Position numbers and translations under genes: made by a program
The notes under the pieces: model-generated
Seen by the model: only the letters and a program-made list of their open reading frames with translations
Told to the model about the DNA's origin: nothing
The model's database searches: none
Source: Corynebacterium sp.
Lineage (GTDB): Bacteria > Actinomycetota > Actinomycetes > Mycobacteriales > Mycobacteriaceae
Direction: 5' to 3'
Length of the DNA: 64,000 bases
Assembly (NCBI RefSeq): GCF_030152825.1
Contig: NZ_JASLIP010000037.1
Location: 35,819-99,818, forward strand
Shown: in pieces, positions 26,266 through 35,156 of the stretch
How the letters are laid out: each line of letters begins with the position of its first letter
How positions within the stretch are numbered: the first letter of the stretch is position 1

Positions 26266-26835
26266 ATGCCCCTTTTCGACAGGACGCCACCGCAACCGAA
26301 GCAGCAGGATCGGCCCGGCCGGATCACCCGGCTGCTCAACCGGCACTTCCGGCACTACGGGAACCTGGCCGAGGGGCTCGAGCTATTGAACTCCGAGCTG
26401 GGGCTCACGGAATCCGCGAGCGTGCGCTACGTGCCGCCCGAGCCCACCGTGAAGACACCCACGCACGTGCATGCGCGCGCCACGATCTACGCGCCAGACA
26501 TGGACGGTCAGGCGGACCCCGGTGAGGTGGTGTGGGCGGACATCCGCCCCAACCGTGGGGCCGAGATCCAACGACGCGCCGTCCTCATCGTCGGACGTAA
26601 CCACCACACGCTGCTGACCCTGCTGATCTCGTCGAACGAAGAGCACCGCAACCACGACAACTGGACCGCGATCGGGCCAGGCGCGTGGGATATGAACCGC
26701 AGCGAAAGCTGGGTGCGCCTCGACAAGATCCTCGAGATTCCGGAGTCACAGATCCTGCGGCGCGGACTGCACATGCCGGAACGCCGTTACGACCGCATCG
26801 CCCAGCGGCTCCGCGAGGACTACGGCTGGCACTAG
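26266..26835 (+). CDS. PemK/MazF-like protein without an adjacent antitoxin
   Basis: 189 residues. The PemK/MazF-like core begins near residue 85 with PGEVVWADIRPNRGAEIQ, then RRAVLIVGRN, and ends with a helix ILRRGLHMPERRYDRIAQRL. An N-terminal extension of about 80 residues (RITRLLNRHFRHYGNLAEGL and others) precedes it. MazF-type proteins are sequence-specific mRNA endoribonucleases, normally paired with a small antitoxin gene directly upstream; here the neighbours are lepA (divergent) and rpsT, and no antitoxin-sized frame is seen. It may therefore be a domesticated housekeeping nuclease or a non-toxic relative. Activity is inferred only. Confidence 0.78.
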   Translation: MPLFDRTPPQPKQQDRPGRITRLLNRHFRHYGNLAEGLELLNSELGLTESASVRYVPPEPTVKTPTHVHARATIYAPDMDGQADPGEVVWADIRPNRGAEIQRRAVLIVGRNHHTLLTLLISSNEEHRNHDNWTAIGPGAWDMNRSESWVRLDKILEIPESQILRRGLHMPERRYDRIAQRLREDYGWH

Positions 26836-26840
26836 GCCGG

Positions 26841-26870
26841 TTAGGCTTCGCGTCACGCAGCTGCTAAAAT
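26841..26870 (+). promoter_or_regulatory. Putative rpsT promoter
   Basis: TAAAAT (26865-26870) with TTAGGC 18 nt upstream (26841-26846). It would give an rpsT leader of about 135 nt, long enough to hold a regulatory structure. Confidence 0.4.
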
Positions 26871-27011
26871 CCGTCGAGTTCCCCATGGCGGATTCGGGCC
26901 ACCGGCCGCACGGCGCAGGACCTTGGGCATCGTGTGAGAGAACGTCGTTGGACACACTCGGCCACCATGGTTTTCACGAACACTGATTTTTAAGGAAGAG
27001 GTAGCCAGCAC

Positions 27012-27275
27012 ATGGCAAACATCAAGCAGACCAAGAAGCGCGTTCTCACCAACGAGATCGCACGTCAGCGCAACAAGGCAGTCCGCTCCCGTCTGCGCAC
27101 CGAGTCCCGCAAGTTCCACGCACTCGTGGAGGCCGACGACAAGGACGCAGCCGAGAAGCAGATGCGCGTTGCTGCTCGTCTGTACGACAAGGCCGTCACC
27201 AAGGGCGTTCTGCACCGCAACAACGCGGCGAACAAGAAGTCCCGCATGGCCGCACACCTGAACGGCATGAAGTAA
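27012..27275 (+). CDS. rpsT: 30S ribosomal protein S20
   Basis: An 87-residue, Lys/Arg/Ala-rich helical protein beginning MANIKQTKKRVLTNEIAR and ending NKKSRMAAHLNGMK, typical for bS20, which binds the 5' domain of 16S rRNA during 30S assembly. GGAAGAGG lies at normal spacing before the ATG. It is followed by a strong rho-independent terminator. Confidence 0.97.
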   Translation: MANIKQTKKRVLTNEIARQRNKAVRSRLRTESRKFHALVEADDKDAAEKQMRVAARLYDKAVTKGVLHRNNAANKKSRMAAHLNGMK

Positions 27276-27343
27276 AGTACGCCGTTTCAGGGGGATCGCG
27301 CAGCGCGGGGATTTCTCCGCCGCGGGGTTCCACTAGAGTACGA

Positions 27344-27369
27344 AGGGATCGGTTCTCCGGTCCCTTTTT
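27344..27369 (+). terminator. Rho-independent terminator of rpsT
   Basis: AGGGATCGG and CCGGTCCCT form a 9-bp stem (one G-T pair) with a TTCT loop, followed by TTTT. It is the most classical terminator in the window. Confidence 0.85.
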
Positions 27370-27431
27370 GCTTTCCTGCGAAACCGCAATTTCGCACTCC
27401 TCTTTTGAGAATCCAAGGAGCCACAAGTTCT

Positions 27432-28460
27432 ATGAAGGAACGCTTCCGTTCGGCACTGTTCGGCACCGCGTTGGGGGACGCATGGGGCTTTCCTTATAAC
27501 GCCGAGCCCCAGTCGGACAGCACCCCGCTGCCGGATCAGCTGAAGATCAGCGACGACACGCAGATGACGCTGGCGCTGACCGCCGCGATGCGGGCAATCG
27601 ACGAGGGCGACATGGACCGCGACGAGGGCATGGAGACCATCGCCAACCAGTTCATCGCGTACCGCCGGGACCCGGACTACCAGCGCTACCCGGGCGCGTC
27701 GAACACCGAGTCCCTGGACCGCCTGCTAGAACACGGCCCCAAGGAGTGGGACAAGGTATCCACCCACTCCCCTGGTTCGGGCGCGGTGCTGCGCTCCTCG
27801 GCCTCCGCGTTCCTCGGTCAGGGCGGCACCGGCGTGGGCTGGAGCGTGCTGCAGACGACGCTGACCCACGACTCCTGCCCGGCACGTGCGGCGGCAGCGG
27901 TCGTGGCCTGCGCGCTGCTCGCGGATCCTGGTTCTGACCTGCTCGACGTGGCCTCCGGGCTGGCGGGCGACCGGCACTTCGATGAGGACACGATCCTCAC
28001 CGACCAGGAGAAGTCGGACATCATCGAGGACCTGGAGAACGCGCTGATCACGGACCTGCCGGGCCCGGATGTGCCGCTCATCGAGCTGGTCAACCGAGTG
28101 ATCGAGGTGCGCAAGGTGATCAGCCCCATGCTGGCCAACGGCGACTTCGAGGAGCTCTACCGCGATGCCCACAAGTTCCTGAAGATCCTGGGGCGTGGCT
28201 GGGGCGCGGGCTCCGCGACGGCCTCCGCGCTGCTGCTGGCGCAGCTTTACCTGGACAACGCCGAGCGCTACGCCCCGCAGGACTTCCTGCACGTCGCCGT
28301 GAGCTGGGAGGGCAACCGCAACTCCCGCGCGGCGCTCACGGGCGCGCTGATCGGCGCGCACCTGGCGGACACCCGCTGGGAGGCGACCCGCGATTACGAC
28401 TTCGGGTCCCGCTACGACCAGGCGATCCACTCCGGGGTCTGGGCAGGCTTCGGCGCTTAG
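27432..28460 (+). CDS. ADP-ribosylglycohydrolase (DraG/ARH family)
   Basis: 342 residues from the ATG at 27432. It starts with the family opening FRSALFGTALGDAWGFP and has the metal-site motif SDDTQMTLALTAAM, plus GAVLRSSASAF, HDSCPARAAAAVVACALL and a C-terminal GNRNSRAALTGALIGAHLADT. Members remove ADP-ribose from proteins or small molecules with two magnesium ions. No ADP-ribosyltransferase gene (DraT, DarT or similar) lies in the window, so the target is unknown. AAGGAG lies 11 nt before the ATG. It follows the rpsT terminator and is convergent with holA. Confidence 0.82.
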   Translation: MKERFRSALFGTALGDAWGFPYNAEPQSDSTPLPDQLKISDDTQMTLALTAAMRAIDEGDMDRDEGMETIANQFIAYRRDPDYQRYPGASNTESLDRLLEHGPKEWDKVSTHSPGSGAVLRSSASAFLGQGGTGVGWSVLQTTLTHDSCPARAAAAVVACALLADPGSDLLDVASGLAGDRHFDEDTILTDQEKSDIIEDLENALITDLPGPDVPLIELVNRVIEVRKVISPMLANGDFEELYRDAHKFLKILGRGWGAGSATASALLLAQLYLDNAERYAPQDFLHVAVSWEGNRNSRAALTGALIGAHLADTRWEATRDYDFGSRYDQAIHSGVWAGFGA

Positions 28461-28483
28461 TTTCCTCGCGTCGCGGGCGGCTC

Positions 28484-28500
28484 GCTCCCCTGGGGAGCGG
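28484..28500. terminator. Possible hairpin between convergent ADP-ribosylglycohydrolase and holA genes
   Basis: CGCTCCCC-T-GGGGAGCG is a near-perfect palindrome; no T-run follows on either strand. Confidence 0.4.
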
Positions 28501-28552
28501 GCGACACACCATGGGCCGCTGGATGGGGTTGGCGGGGGCTAGGGCCAGAGCG

Positions 28553-29557
28553 CTAGCGGCGGGCGATGAGCCCCGCGAGCTGTCGCACCATGTCCTCCAC
28601 CGCATACTCCGGGGCGGGCAGCTGCCCCTTCACCCCAGCATCCAGCTGCGCGACCAGCTGCACACCCCGGGACACCGCCGCCGGGGGCCATTGCCTGGCC
28701 ACCCGCAGCGTCTTCTCCAGCTTCCAGGGCGCCATACCGAAGGCCGACGCGTCCCTGCGTGGGTCGATCCGTCCGGCACCGGCCACGCGCGCCACGTCTC
28801 GCATCGCGGTGGACAGCGCCGAGGCGATGAGAACCAGTGGCACGCCCAGCTGGATCGCCCGGCGCGCTGCGGCCACCGCCTCCCCCTGCCTGCCGGCCAG
28901 CACCAGGTCCGCGATATCGAAGCCGGTGACCTCCGCCTGCCCTTGGTAGTAGCGCTGCACCGCATCGGGGGTGACGTTCGCATCGGTGTCGGCGACCAGC
29001 TGGCTCACCGCACTCGCCAGCTCGCGCAGATCGGAGCCCACCGAGTCGAGCATGCGGTCCACGACCTCGGGGCTCACGCTCACCCCATAGGAGCGGAACT
29101 CCTGCTCCACGAAGGACCGCCGCTCCCGGGGCCGGAGCGGCTCTGCCGGGAAGATCCGCACGCCGAGCTTCTGCCACTCGTTGACCAGCCGCTTATTGCG
29201 GCCCTTCCCGCTGTGCAGCAGGATCAGCACCACGCCATCAGCCGGGGTTTCGATGGCGGACTTCAGCAGCGCCACCGTCTCCTTCCCGCAGTCCGCAACC
29301 CCGGAGATCACCACGATCCGGTCCTCTGCGAACAGCGAGGGGCTCAGCAACTCGATGAGCTGCGGCTCGCTCAAGTTGGTGGCCTTGTGCAGCTCCACGG
29401 GTAGCTCTGGGTTGCCCGCGTTCTTGCGAGCCGCGTGGACGATGGCGAAGCATTGCCGCTCGGCGAGGAATTCCTCCGCGCCCACGATCATGTTGACCGC
29501 GGAGATCGCCGGGGGTTTCTTGCTCGCCTGTTTGCCACGTGCCATGCCCAAAATCAT
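28553..29557 (-). CDS. holA: DNA polymerase III, delta subunit
   Basis: 334 residues resembling the HolA clamp-loader subunit: an AAA-like N-terminus (NMIVGAEEFLAER), RIVVISGVADCGKE, the central LRPRERRSFVEQEFRSYGV region and a C-terminal collar domain. Delta opens the beta clamp for loading. The ATG is only 6 nt after comEC, suggesting coupled translation; a second ATG 12 nt later is also possible. The comEA-comEC-holA order is widespread. Confidence 0.9.
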   Translation of the reverse strand: MILGMARGKQASKKPPAISAVNMIVGAEEFLAERQCFAIVHAARKNAGNPELPVELHKATNLSEPQLIELLSPSLFAEDRIVVISGVADCGKETVALLKSAIETPADGVVLILLHSGKGRNKRLVNEWQKLGVRIFPAEPLRPRERRSFVEQEFRSYGVSVSPEVVDRMLDSVGSDLRELASAVSQLVADTDANVTPDAVQRYYQGQAEVTGFDIADLVLAGRQGEAVAAARRAIQLGVPLVLIASALSTAMRDVARVAGAGRIDPRRDASAFGMAPWKLEKTLRVARQWPPAAVSRGVQLVAQLDAGVKGQLPAPEYAVEDMVRQLAGLIARR

Positions 29558-29563
29558 GCCAGA

Positions 29564-31771
29564 TCATCGCGGCCCACCGGAAACAACCAGCCCCTTCGGT
29601 GTGAGCAGCCCCGCCCCATCGGCGCAGGGATAGTGCACGGGAACCCCACCCGGCGTCTGGCTCGGCCGCCCATGGCTGCGCCTCCCCTTGCCCTCGGCGG
29701 GCCCTGCACAGTCCAGCACGACGATGAGCGCTGCCTCCCAGACGCTGAGGGCCTGCGCGTCGCTGCTCACCGTCACCACCTTCGGCTCTCCGGCCGCGGC
29801 CTGTTCCCCTTCCTTTTCGACGACGCCACCCGCTTGCAGTGTGAGCTTTCCCCGCGGCGTCTGGCAGGGCTGGCGCGTGCCGGTGGGATAGCGAAGCTCC
29901 CAGCCGCTTGTTTCGCCGTCCCGACCGCAGACCGCTACCGTCCAGTGTGGCTCGGCACCGAGGTCGCTGCCCCAACCCGGCGCGGGTGCCGCTGCCTCAT
30001 AGGGCCCGAGCTGCCAGGTGCCGATGCGTACGAGGAGCATCGCGCAGGCGAAGAGCGCGGGGATGGTCTGCCACCACAGCACGCCCATGGCTGCGAGGAT
30101 CATCGTCCCGAGCATCGCTGCCCAAGCCAGCGCCCACCCGGGGCCGCCAGGGGTGTGCAGCACCCAGGTGCGCGAGCAACGCTCGGCCACGGCGTGGATC
30201 CACCACGCCGCCGGGGCCGCAGGGACGAGCAGCCAGGCGGCCAGTCCCGCAGGTATACCGAGGAGCAAGGCAGCGCTGCCGACGAGGCAGGCAGCGAGCG
30301 CCAGCACCATCAGTGGGGCGACCGCCCACCCCACCGCAAGGTTGGCGGGCACCGCCGCGGGCGAGACGATGCCCGTCATCATGACGATCGCCGGCTGCGT
30401 CGCCACATCGGCGACGAAGGAGACCGCAAGAGCGCGCAGGATCATCCCCTCGACCACCCGTGGCTCGCGAGCCCAGCGGCGCTGGGTGAACCGGCCCCAA
30501 CCCACGATGAGCCAGTGGCCAATCCGGGGTCCGGCAGTCACGATCGCCACGGTCGCCAGCACCGAGAGCAGCAGGCCGTACTCCACCGCCATGCCGGGGC
30601 GGATCAGCACCAGAACCAGGACCGCCCCGCCGAGGGCTGCCAGCGAGTCACTCCAACGGGAGCTCAACACCGCCACCGCCCCGACGATTCCCATGAACCC
30701 GGCGCGCAGGATGCTCGGCAGCGGACCCACCACTATCGCGAAGGCCACGAGGGCGCCCATGACGATGACCCACCTGCCCCGCCGGGACACCCCGCACGCG
30801 GTGGCGGCGATGGTCACCGCGCTGATGAGCACGGCGACGTGCAGCCCGGAGACGGCGGTCAGGTGGGAAAGTCCGCTGACGATATAGTGCTGCCGAATGT
30901 CCTGGGGCATCTGTGAGATATCCCCGATGAGCATGCCGGGGATCAACGCCTCCGCACCGGAAAACCAGGCATGGTTGGCTAACGTCGCTATCGGTCCGGC
31001 GCTGGCCAGCTCGTTGATGTTCCGGCGCAGCCGTGCGGAGATCCCCATGAGGCCCCGTGGTTCTGCCGTGATGGTGGGCTCCCTGGTCGCGGATAGTCTG
31101 GCGGGCACCAGCCCAGGGCGTTCATCGGCCCGCACCGTCGCCGCGAGCTCGAGGGTGGTGCCGGGCTGAGCATTAAGCAGCTCCGGGCTTCGGTGGCGGT
31201 CGTTAACAAACAGCGGCAGCTCTCCCAGCCCAGTGATCTGTACCGGGATCTTTAGGCTGCCGCCGTTAAGCACCCGTGCCCCACCGGCGATGGTGACCTC
31301 TCCCCGGTAGTGGCCCCGCGCCCCCTCCTCGTTTTTCTCACCTTGCCGGCCTGCCGATTCGCTGGAGTTGAGTTCACGCATCATCGGGTGATTATCCACC
31401 CGGCTGACCTGCAGCGCTGTGCCCGCTGCGGCCAGGCTGGCGATCGCCGCCGCGACCACGAGGTTCCACGCGGCCGCCCGAAGCAGCCCGCGCCAGCGCA
31501 GGTAGCTGCGCACCCATGATGAGACCAGCACCGCCGCCGCAATGACCGCAAGGCCCACCGCAGCGACCGCCACCCACGGGCCCCGAAGCAGAATCGTCGC
31601 TGCCGTCGCGGCCCACGCGGCCGCGGCGGGAAGCAGCAGCCTGAGGTCCGGGCCACGGCGGGCACGCTGCGCATCGGGCGAGCGCGGATCTCGGGCCGCC
31701 TCCGGGGGCCTACGATCCGCCACCGGTTCCACGGGCTGGTTCTGCTCACCCGCGAGGCTCCGCACGCTCAC
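29564..31771 (-). CDS. comEC: ComEC/Rec2-type competence membrane protein
   Basis: About 735 residues. After a short soluble N-terminus and two helices there is a DUF4131/OB-like soluble part, then the Competence domain with the characteristic HYIVSGLSHLTAVSGLHVAV and many membrane helices. ComEC forms the inner-membrane channel for single-stranded DNA uptake. The C-terminal metallo-beta-lactamase domain (HxHxDH) found in long ComEC proteins is absent; only a short soluble tail of about 110 residues follows. The GTG at 31771 overlaps the comEA stop (GTGA), a typical coupled start; the upstream open frame is out of family. Whether the species is competent is unknown. Confidence 0.88.
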   Translation of the reverse strand: MSVRSLAGEQNQPVEPVADRRPPEAARDPRSPDAQRARRGPDLRLLLPAAAAWAATAATILLRGPWVAVAAVGLAVIAAAVLVSSWVRSYLRWRGLLRAAAWNLVVAAAIASLAAAGTALQVSRVDNHPMMRELNSSESAGRQGEKNEEGARGHYRGEVTIAGGARVLNGGSLKIPVQITGLGELPLFVNDRHRSPELLNAQPGTTLELAATVRADERPGLVPARLSATREPTITAEPRGLMGISARLRRNINELASAGPIATLANHAWFSGAEALIPGMLIGDISQMPQDIRQHYIVSGLSHLTAVSGLHVAVLISAVTIAATACGVSRRGRWVIVMGALVAFAIVVGPLPSILRAGFMGIVGAVAVLSSRWSDSLAALGGAVLVLVLIRPGMAVEYGLLLSVLATVAIVTAGPRIGHWLIVGWGRFTQRRWAREPRVVEGMILRALAVSFVADVATQPAIVMMTGIVSPAAVPANLAVGWAVAPLMVLALAACLVGSAALLLGIPAGLAAWLLVPAAPAAWWIHAVAERCSRTWVLHTPGGPGWALAWAAMLGTMILAAMGVLWWQTIPALFACAMLLVRIGTWQLGPYEAAAPAPGWGSDLGAEPHWTVAVCGRDGETSGWELRYPTGTRQPCQTPRGKLTLQAGGVVEKEGEQAAAGEPKVVTVSSDAQALSVWEAALIVVLDCAGPAEGKGRRSHGRPSQTPGGVPVHYPCADGAGLLTPKGLVVSGGPR

Positions 31772-32664
31772 AAGCTGACCCCGTCCTTCATCGCAGCGAG
31801 TTTGCCCGGCCCGATGCCACGGACCTCCATGAGCTGCTCCACGGAGCGGAATGGCCCGTTGGCCTCCCGCCATTCGACGATCGCCTTGGCCGTCGCAGGT
31901 CCCACCCCGTCCAAGGTTTCGAGCTGCGTGGCGTCCGCGGAGTTAATGTTGACCTTCCCGCCAGCTGCACCTCCCCCGGCCCCGCTACCACCAGAGCCGC
32001 CAGCCGACGTACCATCCGCTGCACCGCCCGACGGGCCACCAGCACCAGCCGGCCCGGCCTCACCTGGCCGCAGCACATAGGAACCGTGCTGGTCCACGAC
32101 GATCTGCAGTCCGTCAGAGACCTTCTCGGCCAAGTTCACGTTATTGAGATTCGCCCCAGGCAATGCCCCGCCGGCCTTATTGATCGCATCCCCCAGCCGC
32201 TGTTTTCCGGTCATCTCCAGCAGCCCCGGGGTGCGCACCTTGCCCTGCACGGAAACGACGACCGCCGCGTCGTCGTCCTGCTTCCCGTCACCCGCCGCCG
32301 CACCGGAGCCACCGCCCTGGCTGGTGGCGTCGGCTCCAGCGCCCCCATCACCGGCAGCACCGTCAGCCCCGTCCCCATCCGCCGAAAGCACCCTCTCGGC
32401 ATCCTCGCTATTAATGTTCCTGCCCGCCGGGTTAATCACGTCCTTCGCCTCGTCATCTGTCCGAGTGAGCAATCCGATGCCACCCACCGCGATCACCACG
32501 GCGGCGACGATCCCCACCAGCACTTTCGCCGACGCAGCGCTCAACCAGGAGCGCTTCTCGAAGTCCACAAGCGCCGTCTCGTGCCCCGGCATCGGCTGGG
32601 TCAGCGCGGCGATCCGCTCCTGGAGCGCGCTGTGATCCTGCTTGCGTTGAAAATTGCCTCCCAT
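31768..32664 (-). CDS. comEA: ComEA-type DNA-binding protein (SLBB and helix-hairpin-helix)
   Basis: About 298 residues from the ATG at 32664 (an ATG at 32727 would add 21). It has a cytoplasmic N-terminus, one membrane helix (AKVLVGIVAAVVIAVGGIGLL), an Asp/Gly/Ala-rich linker, an SLBB-like region (VSVQGKVRTPGLLEM), a Gly/Ser linker, and two C-terminal HhH motifs (LETLDGVGPATAKAIVEWRE and MEVRGIGPGKLAAM) preceded by KVNINSADATQL. It should bind incoming double-stranded DNA outside the membrane and hand it to ComEC, which overlaps it by 4 nt. Confidence 0.9.
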   Translation of the reverse strand: MGGNFQRKQDHSALQERIAALTQPMPGHETALVDFEKRSWLSAASAKVLVGIVAAVVIAVGGIGLLTRTDDEAKDVINPAGRNINSEDAERVLSADGDGADGAAGDGGAGADATSQGGGSGAAAGDGKQDDDAAVVVSVQGKVRTPGLLEMTGKQRLGDAINKAGGALPGANLNNVNLAEKVSDGLQIVVDQHGSYVLRPGEAGPAGAGGPSGGAADGTSAGGSGGSGAGGGAAGGKVNINSADATQLETLDGVGPATAKAIVEWREANGPFRSVEQLMEVRGIGPGKLAAMKDGVSL

Positions 32665-32772
32665 GCCGCCCAGCGAATCACGGTCGCCACCCACTCCCAC
32701 CGCGGCAGGAAGCAACCCCCATGCCAAAACCCCTGGAGCCTGTGGACAACCCCGGCCTGTGGATGGAGCGTG

Positions 32773-33756
32773 TTATTCGCAGACCATGGCCACGCCGATC
32801 GCGCCCGGACCGGTGTGGACCGCGAGCCCTTCGGAGACCTCGTAGAGCTCGACGTCGACCTCAGGCAGGGCCGGTGGCGTCGGCCCAGCCGAATCACCCC
32901 CATCGGCAGTCTCCGCCGTGGCCTCCTGCGCAGTCTTCGTCGCCTTGTCGGCTTTATCAGCCTTCTCTGCCTTCTCGGACTTCTTCGACTTCTCCGTCTT
33001 CAGGGCCCGCTCCACCAGCTCCGCCGGGAGTTCAGCCAGCCGCCCCTCGATCATCTGCTTCAGGTGATTGGCCGGTTCCACGGCCTCCGACTGCATGATC
33101 CCGACCTTCATGCGCCGGGGCTTCCGCCCTTCCTCGGCCGCGGCATCAACCTCCGCCACGACGACCTCGCTGGCCATCTCCACCAGCTTCGCCATCGCCT
33201 TGGCCTGGGTGCGGGTCTTCGCCGCCAGCTGCAGCTCCCCGTCCGCAAGCTTGAGGATCGGCTTAATCGCCAGAGCGGTGGTCAGCAGCGTGCGCGCGGT
33301 GGACAGGCGCCCACCCCGGCGAAGGCTATCGATCTTGTGCACATACAGCCACAGGGTCGCGGTGCTCAGCACCCGGTCTGCGGCATCAGCCACCTCGTCG
33401 AGGCTGCCCCCGGCGCGAGCCACCCGGGCGGCCTCCAGTGCGGCGTAGCCGAGCGTCATACCCGCCGTGTTCGTGTCCATGACGCGCACCTTGCCCTCCA
33501 ACACCCCAGCGGCAGTCACGGCGTTAGACCAGGTAGAGGACAGCTCCTTGGACAGATGCAGCGCGACCACGCCTTCGTCGCCGCTGCGTTCCAGCAGGCG
33601 GGCATAGTTTGCGGTCAGCTCCAATGCGCCCAGCCCCGCGGTGGTCTTCTCTGCCCCCTGCCCCGAGGTGTAGAGATCCACCACCGTCACGCCCGCGGCG
33701 TCGGCGAGCTCGCGGGGCAGGCAGCTGGAGGAATCCGTGATCACATGAACGGTCAC
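32773..33756 (-). CDS. DegV-family fatty-acid-binding protein with lysine-rich insertion
   Basis: 327 residues. The DegV fold is evident: VHVITDSSSCLPRELAD, SSTWSNAVTAAG, DTNTAGMTLGYAALEAARVA and the C-terminal VHTGPGAIGVAMV. DegV proteins bind a fatty acid and, as FakB, present it to a kinase for phosphorylation; no fakA is in the window. Between about residues 253 and 290 there is an insertion of Lys/Glu/Ala/Asp repeats (SEKAEKADKADKATK) that is not expected in the compact fold. The ATG overlaps the stop of the phosphatase gene (ATGA). Confidence 0.85.
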   Translation of the reverse strand: MTVHVITDSSSCLPRELADAAGVTVVDLYTSGQGAEKTTAGLGALELTANYARLLERSGDEGVVALHLSKELSSTWSNAVTAAGVLEGKVRVMDTNTAGMTLGYAALEAARVARAGGSLDEVADAADRVLSTATLWLYVHKIDSLRRGGRLSTARTLLTTALAIKPILKLADGELQLAAKTRTQAKAMAKLVEMASEVVVAEVDAAAEEGRKPRRMKVGIMQSEAVEPANHLKQMIEGRLAELPAELVERALKTEKSKKSEKAEKADKADKATKTAQEATAETADGGDSAGPTPPALPEVDVELYEVSEGLAVHTGPGAIGVAMVCE

Positions 33757-34526
33757 CGTACTGCTCCCCCTTCATCCGGGTTCTCCAGCTGCTGACCCGA
33801 ATCCTGCACTCCGATGTTCCAGCCCTCCAGGTACCAACGCGGGCTGCGCCACCACTCAGACTCGGCGTCCGGCACCTCCGGGACGGTCGAACCGTCCACC
33901 GCAGGCGCGGTCTGCGGCCCATCCCCCTGCTCAGTCACCGGGAAGCGCGGGCGCGCCACCAGCTCGGCCCAGCGCGCGTTGCCGAGCCGGGCGAATACCG
34001 GGTAGTGCTCCGCCGGGACGTCCAGCAAGCGCGAGGTCAGTGCCGCGATCGACCCGCCGTGCGCCACCACCAGCACCGTGCCCTCGAAGGCATCGGAGGC
34101 CATGAGGTCGGCGATCCCAGCGGCGGTGCGCTCGGCCACATCCAGCCGGGTCTCCCCACGCGGTGGTGACCAGCGCGGATCATGGCGCCAATAGGCCCGC
34201 TGGCCGGGGTACTGCTCATCGATTTCGGTGTGCGACCCGCCCTGCCAGTCCCCCAGGTGCGTTTCCCGGAAGCGGGGGTCGACGTCGACGTCCAGCCCCC
34301 AGGCCTCGGCGACGATACTCGCCGTCTCCACCGCGCGCTCCAGGTCGGAGGCGACCACCTTCGTGACATCCCAGTCGCGGGCCACCGCGGCGACGTCGCG
34401 GGCTTGCTGCCGGCCGACCTCCGATAGCGGGGTGTCCAGCTGACCCTGCATGCGCCCCGCGGAGTTGTACTCCGTCTCTCCGTGGCGCATCAGGATGAGC
34501 CTGCGCTGGCTCGCGTTAGTGGTCAT
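33753..34526 (-). CDS. Histidine-phosphatase superfamily protein (GpgP-like)
   Basis: 257 residues of the phosphoglycerate-mutase-like fold. The catalytic RHG is at residues 14-16 (LMRHGETEYN), and the second histidine is in VLVVAHGGSI. The position next to rsfS and nadD matches the mycobacterial glucosyl-3-phosphoglycerate phosphatase GpgP, so that activity is plausible, but many relatives have other substrates. A tail of about 50 residues after the domain is rich in Pro/Asp/Trp. The stop overlaps the degV ATG. It lies 39 nt after rsfS. Confidence 0.82.
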   Translation of the reverse strand: MTTNASQRRLILMRHGETEYNSAGRMQGQLDTPLSEVGRQQARDVAAVARDWDVTKVVASDLERAVETASIVAEAWGLDVDVDPRFRETHLGDWQGGSHTEIDEQYPGQRAYWRHDPRWSPPRGETRLDVAERTAAGIADLMASDAFEGTVLVVAHGGSIAALTSRLLDVPAEHYPVFARLGNARWAELVARPRFPVTEQGDGPQTAPAVDGSTVPEVPDAESEWWRSPRWYLEGWNIGVQDSGQQLENPDEGGAVR

Positions 34527-34565
34527 GGCGGTGTTCTTCTCGGTCGTGTTGGATTTTTGCTGGTT

Positions 34566-35039
34566 TTAGATCTCGTCGGCGTCGGGCTCTGGACCAGCCA
34601 GCGGCAGGTCGTCGATGGTCTGGACGTCGAGGACATCCACCTCAGCGTCCGGGGCCCAGTTGTCACCACGGTCGACCTGCTCCACGCCCTCGACCTCGAT
34701 CTGCGGGACGTCGAGGAAGAGACGGTCCAGCGCGTAGTACTCGCGCTCGGCGCGGCGCTGCACGTGGACGACGACGTCGCCGTAGTCCAGCAGCACCCAC
34801 AGTCCCTCGCCGCGGCCCTCGCGGCGCAGGGGCTTCGTGCCATTTTCGGCCAGGTGATCCTCGACTTCGTCAACGATGGACTGCACGTGGCGCTCGTTAT
34901 CGCCGGTGACGATGACGAAGCAGTCGATAATGGCCAGGCGGTTGGAGACGTCGATGACGAGGATGTCTTCGCCCTTCTTCTCATCTGCCGCCTGGGCAGC
35001 GAGACCGGCGAGGGCGATGGATTCTGGTTGTGCGGTCAA
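34566..35039 (-). CDS. rsfS: Ribosomal silencing factor RsfS
   Basis: 157 residues. The RsfS domain covers about residues 8-115 (GEDILVIDVSNRLAIIDCFV, then RREGRGEGLWVLLDYGDVVV), followed by an acidic tail of 40 residues. It binds uL14 on the 50S subunit and blocks subunit joining under starvation. The start is TTG, with AAAGG 6 nt upstream; no ATG or GTG fits the conserved N-terminus. It follows nadD, as in most bacteria. Confidence 0.92.
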   Translation of the reverse strand: MTAQPESIALAGLAAQAADEKKGEDILVIDVSNRLAIIDCFVIVTGDNERHVQSIVDEVEDHLAENGTKPLRREGRGEGLWVLLDYGDVVVHVQRRAEREYYALDRLFLDVPQIEVEGVEQVDRGDNWAPDAEVDVLDVQTIDDLPLAGPEPDADEI

Positions 35040-35156
35040 GCGAAACCTTTCTAAAGAAGTATGCTCTGGCTCCCATGATAGCGGGGCACCCGCGAGGGTT
35101 CCGCCTGTTCCCGGCGCGTCGGGCAGCGCGGGGCGCCGTGGGTTGCTGAATGGCGC

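Noticed and set aside
24542..26389. 615-codon plus-strand frame opposite lepA
   Set aside because: Shadow of a complete LepA gene; the product is His/Arg/Leu-rich and has no recognisable fold.
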